A DNA stretch of 64,000 nucleotides. It comes from Hsuehochloa calcarea. Its lineage: Eukaryota > Streptophyta > Magnoliopsida > Poales > Poaceae. The notes beneath the pieces were generated by a model. That model saw only the letters and a program-made list of their open reading frames with translations. It was not told where the DNA came from and ran no database searches. Where the stretch lies: NCBI GenBank assembly GCA_036346395.1, contig CM070599.1, positions 35,517,232 through 35,581,231 of the forward strand, read 5' to 3'. A program made the translations under genes and the position numbers. Of this stretch, positions 22,277 through 34,820 are shown piece by piece (position 1 is the stretch's first letter; each line of letters begins with the position of its first letter).

Positions 22277-22670
22277 GGGATAATTGGATAAATGGCCCTT
22301 CAATCGTTCTATCTTTTAAAAAATACCATTGCAGTTGCGTGACATTGAAAAATACCACTGTAAACATGAACTACTTGCGGTGGCTCAGCTTGCCGTGGTT
22401 GGGGATGGAGACTGGATCGAAGAAACGAGCGAGTGTGAGGACTGAGGACTACTTGGGTCAGACCATGAGAATCCTTAGGCTGGCTTGGAAGGGTAGTAGA
22501 GTCTCTACGAAAGTACACAAGCATGTACGGACTGTGTATTATGTAAACTGGAGGGGTATTGACTATAATGTTAGCGCTTCATGTTCGCAGTGGTATTTTT
22601 CAAAGACACACGATTGCAGTGGTATTTTTCAAACATGAGACAATTAGAGTGGCGCTTATCCGATTATACC
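22277..22670. mobile_element. MITE, 394 bp, with long imperfect terminal inverted repeats
   Basis: Left end GGGATAATTGGATAAATGGC, right end (complement) GGTATAATCGGATAAGCGCC; the inverted repeats extend about 28 bp. Direct repeats TAGAAAAA flank it (22269-22276 and 22671-22678). Inside, AAATACCA-TGCAGT motifs also occur inverted. The termini look Mutator-like, but the 8-bp duplication would also suit hAT, so the superfamily is open. It lies in the 3' flank of PAL gene 1. Confidence 0.75.
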
Positions 22671-22678
22671 TAGAAAAA

Positions 22679-23032
22679 ACACCTAGTTCAAAATGCTTCC
22701 ACAGAATTTAGCAACAAATTCCAAGAGAGGAACAATGTAATCAAAATAATAGTATACTTGACTTGCAAAATACAACAACAGATCAGAAAGCTGCCAGCCA
22801 AGCCATGAACACCGCAGGCCACGGCATTGCAACGATCAAAGTAAAACGAACAACACCATACACGATTACACGGATCAACACAACAAGCTCAAAAAGGACG
22901 AACAGAGAAACAACATAATCTGAGCGTACAAGAAGCCTCCAGGATCCTGAAATCCTCCGTTTTTATTCTGATGTACGTATCGTCTCTTCTTTCCGAGTCT
23001 CCTCCTCCTCCTCCTCTTCGTGTTCGGACGGC
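22679..23032 (-). other. 3' untranslated and downstream region of PAL gene 1
   Basis: Non-coding sequence following the PAL stop codon. The minus strand has AATAAA at 22967-22962, about 65 bases after the stop, a plausible polyadenylation signal. A short part (ATAATCTGAGCGTACAAGAAG at 22,915-22,936) recurs, diverged, in the PAL 3' relic near 27,600. Confidence 0.5.
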
Positions 23033-25936
23033 TTAGCAAATGGGCAGGGGCTCGCCGTTCCACTCCTTGAGGCACTCGAGCATCGGGTCGACGAGCTTGC
23101 CCTGGCTGATGGCCAGGAACACCTTGTTGCACTCCTCGCCGGGCGACTTGAGCTTTTCGCCGGTGAGGTACACGCAGCCGAGCTCCTCGCGGATGAAGCG
23201 GTACACTGGGAACGACCGGCTCTCCTTGATCCTGTTGGCGATAGGCGCAGTGCCGTTCTCGAAGGCCACGCGGGCCGCCTCCATCTCCCTGGGCAGCGTC
23301 TCGCGCAGTTCCTCCTCGAACTTGGTGATCTTGGAGAACACGGAGGAGCTGGCGTCCTTCTCGGCCTCGCCGTTGGCGAGGGCGTGGTCGACGAGCACGG
23401 CGCGGATCTTCTTCATCAGTGGGTAGTTGGCGCTGCAGGGGTCGTCGGCGTAGCTGTACACCGCCTCGCGGTCGATGGAGGTGACCAGGGCCTTCTCGCT
23501 GAAGCGTGCGTTGTGGAGGTCGCCGGCCGGGCTCGTGGTGAGTACCTTCTTGGCCACCTGCGTCACGCAGTTCTTGACTACGCTCTTCAGGTTCTCCTCG
23601 AGGTGGCGCAGGTCGACGGCCTGGCACAGCGCGACCAAGTACGTGGAGGACATGAGCTTCAGGATGTCCACCGCCTCGGCGGTCTTCCTGGCGGAGACGA
23701 GACCGAGAGAGTTGACGTCCTGGTTGTGCTGCTCCGCGCTCTGAACGTGGTTGGTGATGGGGTTGGCCAGGAACTGGAGCTCAGAGCAGTAGGAGGCCAT
23801 GGCGATCTCAGTCCCCTTGAAGCCGTAGTCCAAGCTCGGGTTGCGGCTGCCGGCCAAGTTGGAGGTCAGCCCGTTGTTGTAGAACTCGTTGACCAGCTCG
23901 GAGAACTGGGCGAACATGAGCTTGCCGATGTTGGCGATGGCAAGGCGGGTGTTGTCCATGGACACACCGATGGGGGTGCCCTGGAAGTTGCCGCCGTGGA
24001 GGGCCTTGCCGCGGTGGACGTCGATGACCGGGTTGTCGTTGACCGAGTTGACCTCGCGCTCGATGGATTTGGTGGCCGCGCGGATGACCTCGATCTGGGG
24101 TCCGAGCCACTGCGGTGACGTGCGGAGCGCGTACCTGTCCTGCTTCGGCTTCAGGAGGGGGTCCATTTCGTTGACCTTCTTGGCGTGCTGCATGAACGAG
24201 CTGCCGTCCAGGATGTGCTCCATGATGGCTGCAGCCTCGATCGACCCCGGGTGGTGCTTCAGCTTGTGCGTCAGGTGGTCGGCGTACTCGGGCTTGCCGT
24301 TCATGACCTCGCAGAACACGGCGGACAGGACCTCGGACAGGACGGCGAGGATGTTCGAGTCGTAGAGCACCATGGCCGCAAGAGCCGAGCCCACGGAGGT
24401 GCCATTCACGATGGCAAGGCCTTCCTTGGGCTGCAGCTTGAAGAAGCCGCCCTGGATCCTGGCGATCTTGAACGCCTCGGCGGCGTCCACCTTCTTGCCA
24501 TCGACGGTGACAGCCTGCGCGTTCGGGCGCCCGGTGATGAGACCGGCAATATAGGACAGGGGGACGAGGTCTCCGGACGCGGTGATCGTGCCCCGGAGCG
24601 GCAGGCATGGGGTGACGCCGGTGTTGATCAGCTTAGTGATCGCCTCGAGGATCTCGAAGCGGATGCCGGAGTAGCCCTGGAGGAGGGTGTTGATGCGAAC
24701 GAGCATCGCCGCACGTGACACCTCGGACGGTAGCGTGTGGCCGTCGGAGCCGATGCCGAAGATTCCGGCATTGAGATGCCTGGAGAGGAAAGGAAAATAG
24801 AGCCATACAGATTTCAGTCAATTCCGTTTAGCACAGTATAAAGACATAGACTGGCAGCTTCCAACATCCACCGATCGACAACTTGCTTTCTTCAAACGCT
24901 CATGTTTACATTTTGTTTTGGTTTTGACCTTAGCGGTGTAGAAAGGTGAAGCTTGTTTAAAACTATTTTGACTAGCCAATCACAGACATATTTCTATGTG
25001 GTTTCTTAATCCCAAGCTTAATTGCTACTAGCCTACTTACTAATCCAATGCTGGTTTGGTCAACTTCTGGCTCAGTGGAATGCATGTAACTTGTAAGGAC
25101 CGTATAGTACGAGTAAAAAAAATACACTCAAGCTAGCTGCACAAGCCTGCAGGACGACAACCAGGCATGCGCAGCATGGAGAGGAATGCATGGCAGCGTC
25201 GTGCCAACAACCAGGCACGCGCACGCACATGATACGCTCGTACCAAGGTGTTTGCCTCCCTCTCAGCTTCAGCTCACTTGCAGCTAAATCTTTAGTACGA
25301 GTAGTAAACTTGCATCAGGCAGGCGATCACACCACACTAAGCACCAGCATTAACCGCAACAACTGTTCTGCCGTTGCCGCCGGCGCGAAGGCCCACCAAC
25401 CGGCGAGGTCGCGCGCGCAAAGCGCATGCACGTAACCTCACCCCACAGGAGCGCATGAATCATCATCCATCGGAAGCAACAAGTCGCACTCCGCTAGGAC
25501 CACTACTGTACTTTAATGGGAAAGAAAGGAGTCAATAAAGGTGAGGTATTAATTACTACCTGAGCAGCTCAACTTGGAGGGCGGGGCCGTCCTTGGTGCG
25601 GCGGTGGGAGGTGCCGCCGAAGCCGGTGGTGACGCCGTAGATGTCGCCGCCGTTGGCGATGCAGCTGAGGATCCACTCGCTGCTGGCTCTGACGCGGGGG
25701 CGCGCCTCCTCGTCCAGCTCGACCGCCACGCCGGCGGCGTCCTTGGCCGCGGCCACGGCCGCCACCTGGCCGACGCGCAGGCTGGAGCCCTCGATCTTCA
25801 CCACGGGCTCGCGGGACTGCGCCACCATGCGCTTCACCTCGTCCAGGTGGCTCCCCGTCAGCTCCGCGGCGGCCTTGCCCCAGTTCAGGGGGTCGTTCGC
25901 GACGAAGGAAGCGGCGGCGGCGGTCTGGCTCGCCAT
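23033..25936 (-). CDS. PAL: Phenylalanine ammonia-lyase with His selectivity residue (probable PTAL)
   Basis: Two exons, 25936-25560 and 24779-23033, spliced AG|GT...AG|G across a 780-bp intron, give 707 residues, the usual length for grass PAL. The ATG at 25936 begins MASQTAAAASFVANDPLNWG; the frame is open further upstream, but this start matches the family. The enzyme removes ammonia from Phe to give trans-cinnamate, the entry to phenylpropanoids, as a cytosolic homotetramer. Visible features: catalytic Tyr100 in DIYGVTTGFG; the MIO-forming Ala193-Ser194-Gly195 in TITASGDL; NDNP, QDRYALRTSPQW and EQHNQDVNSLGL; C-terminus KEWNGEPLPIC. Residue 127, right after the intron (R-HLNAGIFG), is His. 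Known grass enzymes with His here also accept Tyr, giving p-coumarate directly. No lesion seen. The promoter has a TATA box. It is the downstream member of a minus-strand PAL cluster. Confidence 0.95.
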
Positions 25937-26280
25937 CTCGGTGTGGTTGGTGGTGGAGAGAATAGGACTAGAGGGTGAGTCGTGGAAGAAGAGCTTGGGA
26001 GGCGGAGGACTCTGAAGCTCTTCTTGGAGGGAAACGGAGCGGGGAGCGGTGCTTATATAGCAACCGGGGCAGGGGTTTAGGTGAGGCCGGGTGTTGGTGC
26101 GGGTGGATGTAATAGTAAGATTCCTTTTTCCCCCCTGAAGTGTATAGTATGTGTTTGAGATCTCAGTATACCTAAAGGCTAGCCGTCTCACGTAGCAGCC
26201 AAGCCAAACCCAACTCGGTCGTTTCGGCGTGCCGGTTAGCGAGCGAGATTGGGAGCGGTGCAAATCTCACCAACCCTGAA
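25937..26280 (-). promoter_or_regulatory. PAL gene 1 promoter and 5' leader
   Basis: The minus strand has CTATATAAG at 26060-26052, about 120 bases before the ATG, a good TATA box. An AC-II-type MYB site ACCAACC occurs on the + strand at 26269-26275 and another copy lies in the leader (minus strand, 25951-25945). AC elements bind MYB activators of lignin genes. The leader is rich in CT runs. Site function is inferred from sequence only. Confidence 0.6.
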
Positions 26281-27595
26281 AGGGGAAACAAGGGTTGTTG
26301 TGCTCTCCACCCCACACTTTTCTTTCTTTCTTTCTTTCTCGCACCCCAACTGTTGCGAACCAGGGTTGTTGGCAGGTTCAATTATTTGTGCATCTGGACT
26401 GGTTGGGTCTCCCTTTTTTTCTCGCCGAGGTCCGAGGGGACCCCCCGGCCTGACTTGTGGTTTTTACGTGCACATAACGTCACACGGCGCGGTGTACCAC
26501 CCTAAGACCACTGCCCTTGTCAGCAATTAATGGGCCGGAAAATGAATTGGTCACAATAGCTCTAAATATCTGGAATCATCTGTCAATTTAGTCGCCGTTT
26601 AGGTGCATATCAGCTCAGCTCAGCTCAGCTAGTAAGATATATCCAGCTGCTCTAATAGGGACTAAGGTTTGAATTGGAACTGGTTGTGCAATAGTTGCTA
26701 TCTAGATTGTTTGGACATGTTATGCGTTTCCGCTTCGTACTTCCTGTATCATTTCAAACTTTATAATGAGGTATCGTACCATGTATGCACCCAACACCAT
26801 ACACGTACAGGCGTACAGCTTAAATTACAAGGACGAGCCACAAGAATGTGAAAATTGCGAAGTCATAACCCGGCCGTACGCATATAAAAGAAAAGAAAAG
26901 AAAAGAAAAGAAAAGAAAAATGAGCCCTTGCATTTTGACTTTGTGAGCTACAATGGGCCATAAGGCCCAGAAATTTTGCTGTAGGGACAAGTCGTAGGAA
27001 CTTAAATGGGCTAGACTGATAAGCTACAAGCATTATGCAGGATGCAATGGCTTGATTCTTCGATTTATCCGTATAATGTACTCACCTCTTCATCAATTGA
27101 CGGGTAGTGTGGATTGCCCCAATAGTTGCGCCCTCTAAAATCAGGCAGTACCATCTTTCGTTTTATTTGACAGTTTGAGACGAAAACAGCGGCGAACCGT
27201 CAAATCGCAAGTTATTCACCTTGTAATTAAGCCAAAAGTATCCAATGACATCGCTCCAAAATGTAGCAAAACTTCGGTGTGACACTTCCTCGAGTGGTTG
27301 GAACTTGGAGGTTGAAACTAAACTCGCAAGGTGAAACCATGCATATGGCTCTAAATTTGTAGGTCAACTAAATGTGCTACCAGTACACTTTTTTCAACCA
27401 ATCTCACCGGCCAGAATATCTGAATCCCATCTGATCTAATTCTAACATGCATGTATATATGCACACCGTGAACTAGACAAATGCTAAGACCAGGTGGCAC
27501 TAGTTAATCCGTGTTGCAGCAACGACAAGAACACGCATGCTTCGGGATTTTCTTTTCTTTTTAATTCAGGCATAACAGACAGAATTACAGGAAAG
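26281..27595. other. Intergenic region upstream of PAL gene 1, with microsatellites
   Basis: Simple repeats: TTTC repeats at 26,320-26,340, AGCTC repeats at 26,609-26,630 and an AAAAG run at 26,886-26,920. The remainder is ordinary non-coding sequence. No gene or full mobile element is visible. Confidence 0.5.
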
Positions 27596-27728
27596 CAACG
27601 TAATCTGAGTATACAAAGAAGCACTCATTCAGGGTTTAGCTGATGGGCAGGTGCTCTTGATATTCGTGTATATATGTTATTTCGATATACGTAATCTGAG
27701 TATACAAAAAGCAACGTAATCTGATTAT
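27596..27728 (-). pseudogene. 3'-end relic of a PAL gene, partly duplicated
   Basis: TTTAGCTGATGGGCAGGTGCTC (27,635-27,656) matches the end of PAL coding sequence on this strand (PAL pseudogene: TTTAGCAGATGGGCAGGGGC), i.e. the codons for PLPI-C/stop. Beside it, CGTAATCTGAGTATACAAAG resembles PAL gene 1 downstream sequence and appears twice (27,598 and 27,690). The relic ends at ATTAT, the target site of copia element 2; its continuation is at 36,402. At least two PAL 3' fragments therefore meet here. Confidence 0.65.
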
Positions 27729-28160
27729 TGTTGCGTCTTTCTTTGGATCTCTTGGGTTAGATCTGGTTGCTTTTGTTTCGGGTTCGAGAGAGAGAAGGGG
27801 GGAGAGAGAGGGTTAGGGTTACCGACCGTCCGAAGTAGCGGAGAGGTTGGCCATCGCTGCTTCGTCGGTGCGATGCGCACACGCGGCAGCGACGGCCGGG
27901 AAGAGGAGGTCGGCGGTGGCTCGGGCGTGGCGGTGGAAGATCCGTCATTGGGCGCCCCTCACGGATCGGTCTAGGGTTTGTAGGTTAGGGTTTGTGGCGG
28001 CACGGTGAACTTCGGTCCGTGTGCCGGCCCGACTCCCCACCTCTTTTATATGGCGCTGGCGACAGAGCCCCATGACCAATTAATTTGGCGCCCCGATCGG
28101 GCGCGATCCAAAGGGGTGGGCATTTGGCCGTTGGGCCAAATGCCTGAGATCACTCTAACA
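27729..28160 (-). repeat. 3' LTR of copia element 2 (432 bp)
   Basis: TGTTGCGTC to CTCTAACA, paired with 35984-36401. It shares general organisation and the GGCATTTGGCC / GGCCAAATGCC hairpin with the LTRs of element 1, but its first part differs, so it is a sister subfamily. Confidence 0.9.
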
Positions 28161-28363
28161 TTCTCCCCTTTGATCTCAGTCTATACTTTACCTTTAATTA
28201 CTTTTGACTTTACTCATTCCATCACAGATTAGTGCATAGAACATGTCTCATCGTCACGGTCAATCGCCGATAGATTCAACATTCACTACAACACACCTCT
28301 TTGTTACAAATAGTTACTTTAATCTTTTGGGTCATCTTTTAGTCCAGATTCATAGGCTTTCCC

Positions 28364-29782
28364 TTAAACCCATGCGGCTATATGTTCTCTGAACATGTTG
28401 GGTGGTAAGCCTTTAGTAAGCGGATCCGCTAACATCTTTCTTGTACTTATATGCTCAAGATTTATAATTTGATCCCGAACTTTATCTTTCACAACATAGT
28501 ACTTTATGTCAATGTGTTTGGCGGCACCACTTGACTTATTGTTGTAGGCATACATTCTGCGGGTTCATTATCGCAAATACAACTTAAGTGGTCTATTGAT
28601 GTCGTCAACCACTTTTAAGCGGGTATGAACTTCTTTAGCAGTTCACCGCCCGTAGCCTCATAACATGCTACAAACTCGGCATACATTGTGGGCGATGTAG
28701 TGACGGTTTGCTTTGAGCTTTTCCAAGATATAGCTCCTCCAAATGAGTGAACACATATCCGGATGTCGACTTTCTATCATCTCCGTAAAATCGAATCATA
28801 TACCCCACTATATGGAGTGAATCGATCTTACGTATGTCATCATGAGGCCTTTTGTTCCTTGCAAATAACGCAAGACTTTCTTTATCAATTTCAATGTTCT
28901 ATTCGAGATTGCTCTGGAATCGCCAAATAACCCGGTAACAAACGCTAAGTCAGGGCGTGTACACACTTGAGCATACTGCAAGCTTCCTACAGCTAAAGCA
29001 TATGGAACCGATTTCATTTGATCGAGCTCGTACTGGTTCCTGGGACATTGAAAATTTCCATATCGTAAGCCCTTGACTATAGGTGCGGTGAAGAACTACA
29101 TTTATGCATACCAAATTTCTTTAATACTTTCTCTATGTATGCTTTTGTGACAGTCCCAACATACCCTTGTTTCTATTAGGTGAATTTGATCCCTAGAACG
29201 AACGAAGCTTCACCAAGATCTTTCATATCAAAGTTTGAGGACAAAAACTTCTTTGTCTCGATGTGATGACATCACTACTAGCAGTAGGATATCATCCACA
29301 TACTGTGATTAGGAAGATAAACTTCCCATCTTTAAACTTTGTATAGACACAGTTGTCCTCTACATTCTCTTTAAACCCAAATTTTCTTATTGTCTTGTCA
29401 AACTTCAAGTACTACTGTCTTGAAGCTTGCTTTAACCCTAAATCGATTTCTTTAGGCGGCATCCCATTCTTTCATTTCCTTCCACGACAAAACCTTTCGG
29501 TTGTGCCATGTAAACATTTTCCTCCAAATCCCCATTAAAAATGTCGTCTTTACATCCATCGATGTAACTCTAAATCATAATGTGCTACTAATGCCATTAT
29601 GATTCGAAGGAATCTTCACAGAGAGGCTGGAGAAAAGTCTCATTGTAATCAATCCCTTCTCTTTGCGTAAAGCCTTTTACCACAAGTCGCGCTTTGTATC
29701 TTTCTACATTCCTTGGGAGTCAAGCTTTGTTTTGTAGACCCATTTCTGACCTCTCTGTTTTGGCTCCTTTAGGAATAACGAG
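28364..29782 (-). pseudogene. Copia RNase H and reverse transcriptase, heavily degraded
   Basis: 28555-28364 reads AKHIDIKYYVVKDKV and ends MLADPLTKGLP, the RNase H tail. 29,017-28,808 has VGSLQYAQVCTRPDLAFVTG. Further upstream, reverse transcriptase pieces such as NVERYKARLVVKGFTQREG, IDYNETFSP and VIPKGAKT can be read between 29,600 and 29,780 in shifting frames. This segment keeps the N-terminal half of the reverse transcriptase that element 1 has lost. Copia homology stops at about 29,782. Confidence 0.8.
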
Positions 29783-32700
29783 CAGAGGCCAGAGGGTTGA
29801 TGGGCTGATTGTGGGGTCTTGGATTTCTGTATCTGGATTTCTTTGTGAAACAATCATGCTTATTCATCGAATCAAGAGATAAGACTTCACAAGCACAATA
29901 CTGAATCAAACCATACATGGCGTAAAATTATTTCATTAATTAATTTGCACACCAGAGTTTACATAGACCGCTTTGGGCTAATTTTTACAATAAGGGCCGG
30001 ATAGGCCAAATGAATACATTACAAAAGATAGCGGGAGCAACAACGGAATCAAAGGGGTGAGGGCACGTCTTCATCGCAGCAAGGGATCGAAACCTGTACG
30101 CTCGATATTATCCAAAACTTGGACAATATAGGAGGCACACAAGAACCAACTGAGTCGCCTAGATCAGGGTGAGACTAGAACAGTTAAGGACTAAACTACG
30201 CTTCAACATTTTTCGGATCCTCGGACTTCTGGATCCTCGTTGTAGTTGACAGCTCCAGGGTTCCTGTTTCTGAGGGTTTGGGGGGAAAGAGCGAGGATGA
30301 GCACAACTACCGTGCTCGCGAGCCAACACTGCAGACTGATGCAATAATATATATGCAAGGTGTAACAAGGATGGCTCGGGTTCTTTTATTTGCGTAAAGC
30401 AACATTTGTAAATACAGATATTAGAAAGTCCTATCACTTAGTATTTTAACCAAATTGAATTTTTAAAGAAATTAATTGTGCAATAAATAATAAAAGCAGA
30501 GGCTACCTCCACCTTCATGCTTATTTTTTTGTTGGTGGTCATACCCACCTATTACCAACGCTGGGTAAGAATACCCAGGAAAATCCAAATCAAGGACTAG
30601 GTGAGCCCCGCACATTTTTCATCCCAACCATAAAAGTTTTTGAAATAGAACTATATCTTGTAAGTTCCTACGCCCGCCCTTGACCGTGGACACGGCTGTT
30701 CGAACAGTTTTTTATTCTCTGCAGAGATTGTACATCTTTACCCACAAGAGATAATCGTCTTGATATGTACACACGTTTCCTTGGACATGTGAATCAAGGG
30801 GAGATTATCACAAGGCCTTTACAAGGTATCCATCGGTATTTGCTACACCCGCTAAGGTTTCACCTGAGTAGGGTTTACGGTACTAGGATCCGGCAACCAC
30901 TTACCCAGACCCCCTCTTGCGCCGTGCGACTTACGCCTAGGACCCCGTAAGTCGTATACCCCAACCCGTAGCCTCGTGGGCTCCCGGTGAAGGGGCGTCC
31001 CTCCAATGGTGCAACTCGTAACGGTGGACACCAATTAGTTAGCCAGGTCGACACCTTTATAGACTTGTGGTTGTACTGTTTTACAATAGGAGGTCATCAC
31101 AGGATTAAGTCCTTAAGATCATCTGGGCGATTCTGACCACATGCCATTCACAAAAATATCCTGGGCTACATTAGCACCCAACCATATACCCTCCAGCTTG
31201 CCATCCGCCCAGATGGGTATTAGCAAATTTTTAGAGTTTTAGAGAGGTATAAAATAAATTATCCAACTGGCCTCACTATTCTCCCAATGACCCCCAAAAC
31301 AATTGATGATGATTAAAGGATGATGATTTGGGGTAGTAGTACCCCGGTATTTAAACAAGTCTAGCATGGCGTTTAAGTACGACCTATAACTAGTAGGTTA
31401 CCAGATATTTACTATGGTGACAAGGATATTGGGAGTAAAATTTTCAAGGACATGGGATAATAATTTATTAATCAACAAGTAGGCATTTAACTACCTTATA
31501 GTGTTTGACATACATTTGCATAGAAATTAAGGCATGCAATTTGATATTTTTAAGAGAACATAATTTGCATAAAATGTAGGATCAATATGATCAAAGTGTT
31601 GACTCGCCTGGGCTATTTTACCGTGGCCTTGATCTTACTCAAAGCCTGATTAGACAGAGGTTGGAACTCTTGGTCAGCGTCTTTGCTTGAATCTTGGATC
31701 TGCTTGAGCCGTCGATTCTTCTGGACTTCGATTTCTAATTACGCAATAACGATTGAAAAACCAAATAAATCCAAAGAATCCAAGAGACCAAATAAAACAC
31801 AAGAGCTTTGGAAAGATTGCGGAGGACAGGCTTGAGAGAAGGGTTTGGGTGACACTGGAATGTTTGACAGAGTCAAACGTCCAGTTGGGCGAAAGGAGGA
31901 ATGACAATGAATTTCTGCCATGAGGAAACAAAAGGGTAAGGTCGAAGGAGTTTTTGCCAGAATGCCCCACTGCGGCTTCGAAAGGCTACAAGACTATACC
32001 GCTACAGGCGACAAAGCAACTAAACTACTGGTTCTATACCAATCTAGAATACTCGATCGACACAAAATCCAATGGCAATTCAATCCCAATCTCAGCTGCC
32101 AGATAATACTCATTGATTCAAAAGCTAGCTACTCAACTTACTACTACAACCTATTGCTAAATCAAGACACAGATTCTACTACCAACTATACAATTGCCAG
32201 AACACCAATCATTGCCAATCCAAACCGATTTATAATCAAATCAATACTTCCAGCTTTCACCAAATATCATTATTTCCAACAATCACTGACCTACGGACGA
32301 ATCACTAACTAACAACTAACAATTGATTAACAAATCCAATAGACAACACTGCTACTGAAGATTAAAGCTATCCCCAATAGTCAGGATCACAAGCAATAAT
32401 TCAACTTACTGCCAAAACACTTATGCTGATGATCAGTAATCACCGACACTTAATGAACAATCAAATTGCTACTAGCAAAATACCCTACTATCCTATTGCA
32501 ACATTTCTTGATCGTTGGATCGATTGCAACCTCATTGCTACCGCTACGATCTGGGGAAGCCACTACAAATCAAACGCTGACAATCGAAGCAGATAAATAA
32601 CAAATTCTACGACACAATAACTCGATTGACAGATTACTAACAAGGCATTTATTAGCAATATCAAAACAGAAGCTCTTCATTGCCAGATGCACAAATCTCA

Positions 32701-34820
32701 ATTTTGAGGTTACCAATACTGATACTGATGAACAATAATTATCAACAACACTCAATATTGGGGAGTAAAGCACGACTATCACCAATCAAGCTACCCACTA
32801 AACTGGAGAGCACAAATTCGTCACAATTCCCTACTCACTGTCATCAACAAGTATACTTATGGTCATTTAACCAAAATATCAGCCATCAAAAACAATCACA
32901 GGTAATAAATTAATTCACTACCAAACTATTTGCCTTACTGGAGGAGCGATTAAATTACAACAAACGTTCACAATCCAACACTGCCACCACATGATACTAA
33001 TGAGCAATATCAACAGCAGTTCACTATCAATATTGATCTAGGAGCAACAATTACAACAATCACAATCCGGCTCACTCAATATATGGAAGATCAAGATTTG
33101 GTGGCAACCCTCGGCAACTAAGGGCAACCAAAACAGAGGAGGCTGCGGTTGAGCAACTATGGATACTGAGCTGAGGGGGATATGCACAGAGAGCAGGGGA
33201 GCAGAGAGAGCTGCTCGGCGTGGCAAGGGGCAAGCGACGCGACGGAGGGAGGGGAGGAGGGATGCTAAGGAGGTGGCGCTGGGCCAGGCGGCAAGTGAAA
33301 AGGAGCCGGCGGCGACGGGTGGTCAGGCCGGGCCGCTTGATGGTGAAGGCGACCAAGAGGGAAGAACCAGGGAGGAGCGCAGGAGGAAACAGGGACGAGG
33401 GAGGCTCACTAGTCGTCGGTGGAGGCGGGAAGCACCGAGAAGGTCTGAGTCGAGGCGGTGCAAGGAGGAGCTTAGTGAAGGCGGTCCCGGGAGGCGAGAG
33501 GTCACATCACTGTTGGGGCGACACGGGAATGGCGCCGCGGAGGAGCTCCTGGTGCCAGATTTGGGCCCAAAGCGACGACGAGGGCAGCCAGTGGCAGAGA
33601 GGGGGCTTCAGCCGGAGGGGGAGAAGCCGAATCAGTCGTCTTGGAGAGACTTACCAAGGAGGGAGAAGGAGAGGAGCGGGGAGAGGCAGAGGGGCACCGA
33701 GCCTCTTTATAGCCGGTGGAGAGGGGAGCCGCTGGAGGTGATGACGTCAGCGGATCTGGCGGCCATGGAGCCAATGGGACGCAGTATGGGCGACGACGTG
33801 GGCGTCCATGGCGGCAGTTGGCGAGGACGACGAGACGTCGGCGCTGACCGGAGAGGCGACGGACCGGGCGGTGTAGGTTTTGATCGGTGCCTCGCCTTGA
33901 CCGGCTTGAGCTATGCGCGCCACGGATGGAGAGGGCGGCGACCGGCCGGGGCGAGCGCAGGCATGGGGGCTGGCGAGTCGGTGGAGCAGTGGAAGCGACA
34001 GCAGCAGTGGGGGTGGAGCTGCAGGCATGGCGATAGGAGCCGGTGGTGAGGATGACGCCGCGGCATGGGAGGTGGGGCGGGTGCCAGCTGGCCGCCCCGA
34101 GAGGAGGCGTGGTCGGCCAAGGAGACGGAGGGGTCGGGCGGAGGCGACGCAGCGAGGGAGACGAAGGGCGATGGCAGCGAGGGAGGTGAGGCGAGAGGCG
34201 CGATTGAGCGGAGTCTGCGGAGGGGGCGGTTCGCCGAGGCGTAGAGAGAGATGGGAGGCGAGCGGACGGAGCCTGGCGAGGCGGCTGAGGGTGAAGCGAG
34301 CGCAGGCATGGCGGCCCGGCGAGTCGGTGGAGCAGTGGGGGCGACGCTGCGGGGTGGAGCTGCGGCAGGCATGGCGCAGAGGAGCCGGTGGTGAGGATGA
34401 CGTCGGCGGCATGGGAGGTGGGGGCGGTGCTTCAGTGGGCCGGCCCGAGAGGAGGCGTGGTCGGGCCGAAGGAGACGGAGGGGTCGGCGGAGGCGACGCA
34501 GCCGAGGGAGACGAAGGGCCAGTGGTGCGAGGGAGGTGAGGCGAGAGGCGCGATTGAGCGGAGCGGAGGGGGCGGCGCCGGCCGAGGCAGAGAGAGATGG
34601 GAGGCGAAGCGGACGGAGCCGAGGCGACGCTACGGTGAAGAGGCCGAGGCGGTGGGGAGAAAGGATAAGGGAGAGAGAGGAACGGGCGAGCGGGCCGAGG
34701 GGAAAGCAAGTGGAGGCAGGCCGGGCCGGACCGGGAGAGGTGGTGGGGCGGCCGGATGAAGTCGGCCCGGGAGGGAGAGGGGAAAGAAATTGGGTTGGCC
34801 CAAACCAGATAAAGGGCATA
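29783..34820. mobile_element. Foreign sequence nested in copia element 2, probably a non-coding gypsy-type element
   Basis: Copia homology ends at about 29,782 and resumes near 34,821. Inside: 29,815-31,700 is intermediate in GC, with a short GC-rich block near 30,870-31,030. 31,740-33,100 is AT-rich with many CAAT-type words. 33,150-34,830 is extremely purine-rich on the + strand, giving long overlapping Pro/Ser/Arg ORFs on the minus strand. Large non-coding gypsy-type elements of grasses look like this, but I found no LTR pair, primer-binding site or protein domain, so the class is inferred. The two GC-rich blocks around 34,080-34,210 and 34,430-34,560 are near-duplicates. Confidence 0.45.

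Noticed and set aside
23384..24718. Long + strand ORFs (244 and 177 codons) across PAL gene 1, and minus-strand ORFs in other frames
   Set aside because: They are antisense or frame-shifted shadows of a GC-rich coding exon; no independent domain, and the PAL frame is conserved.
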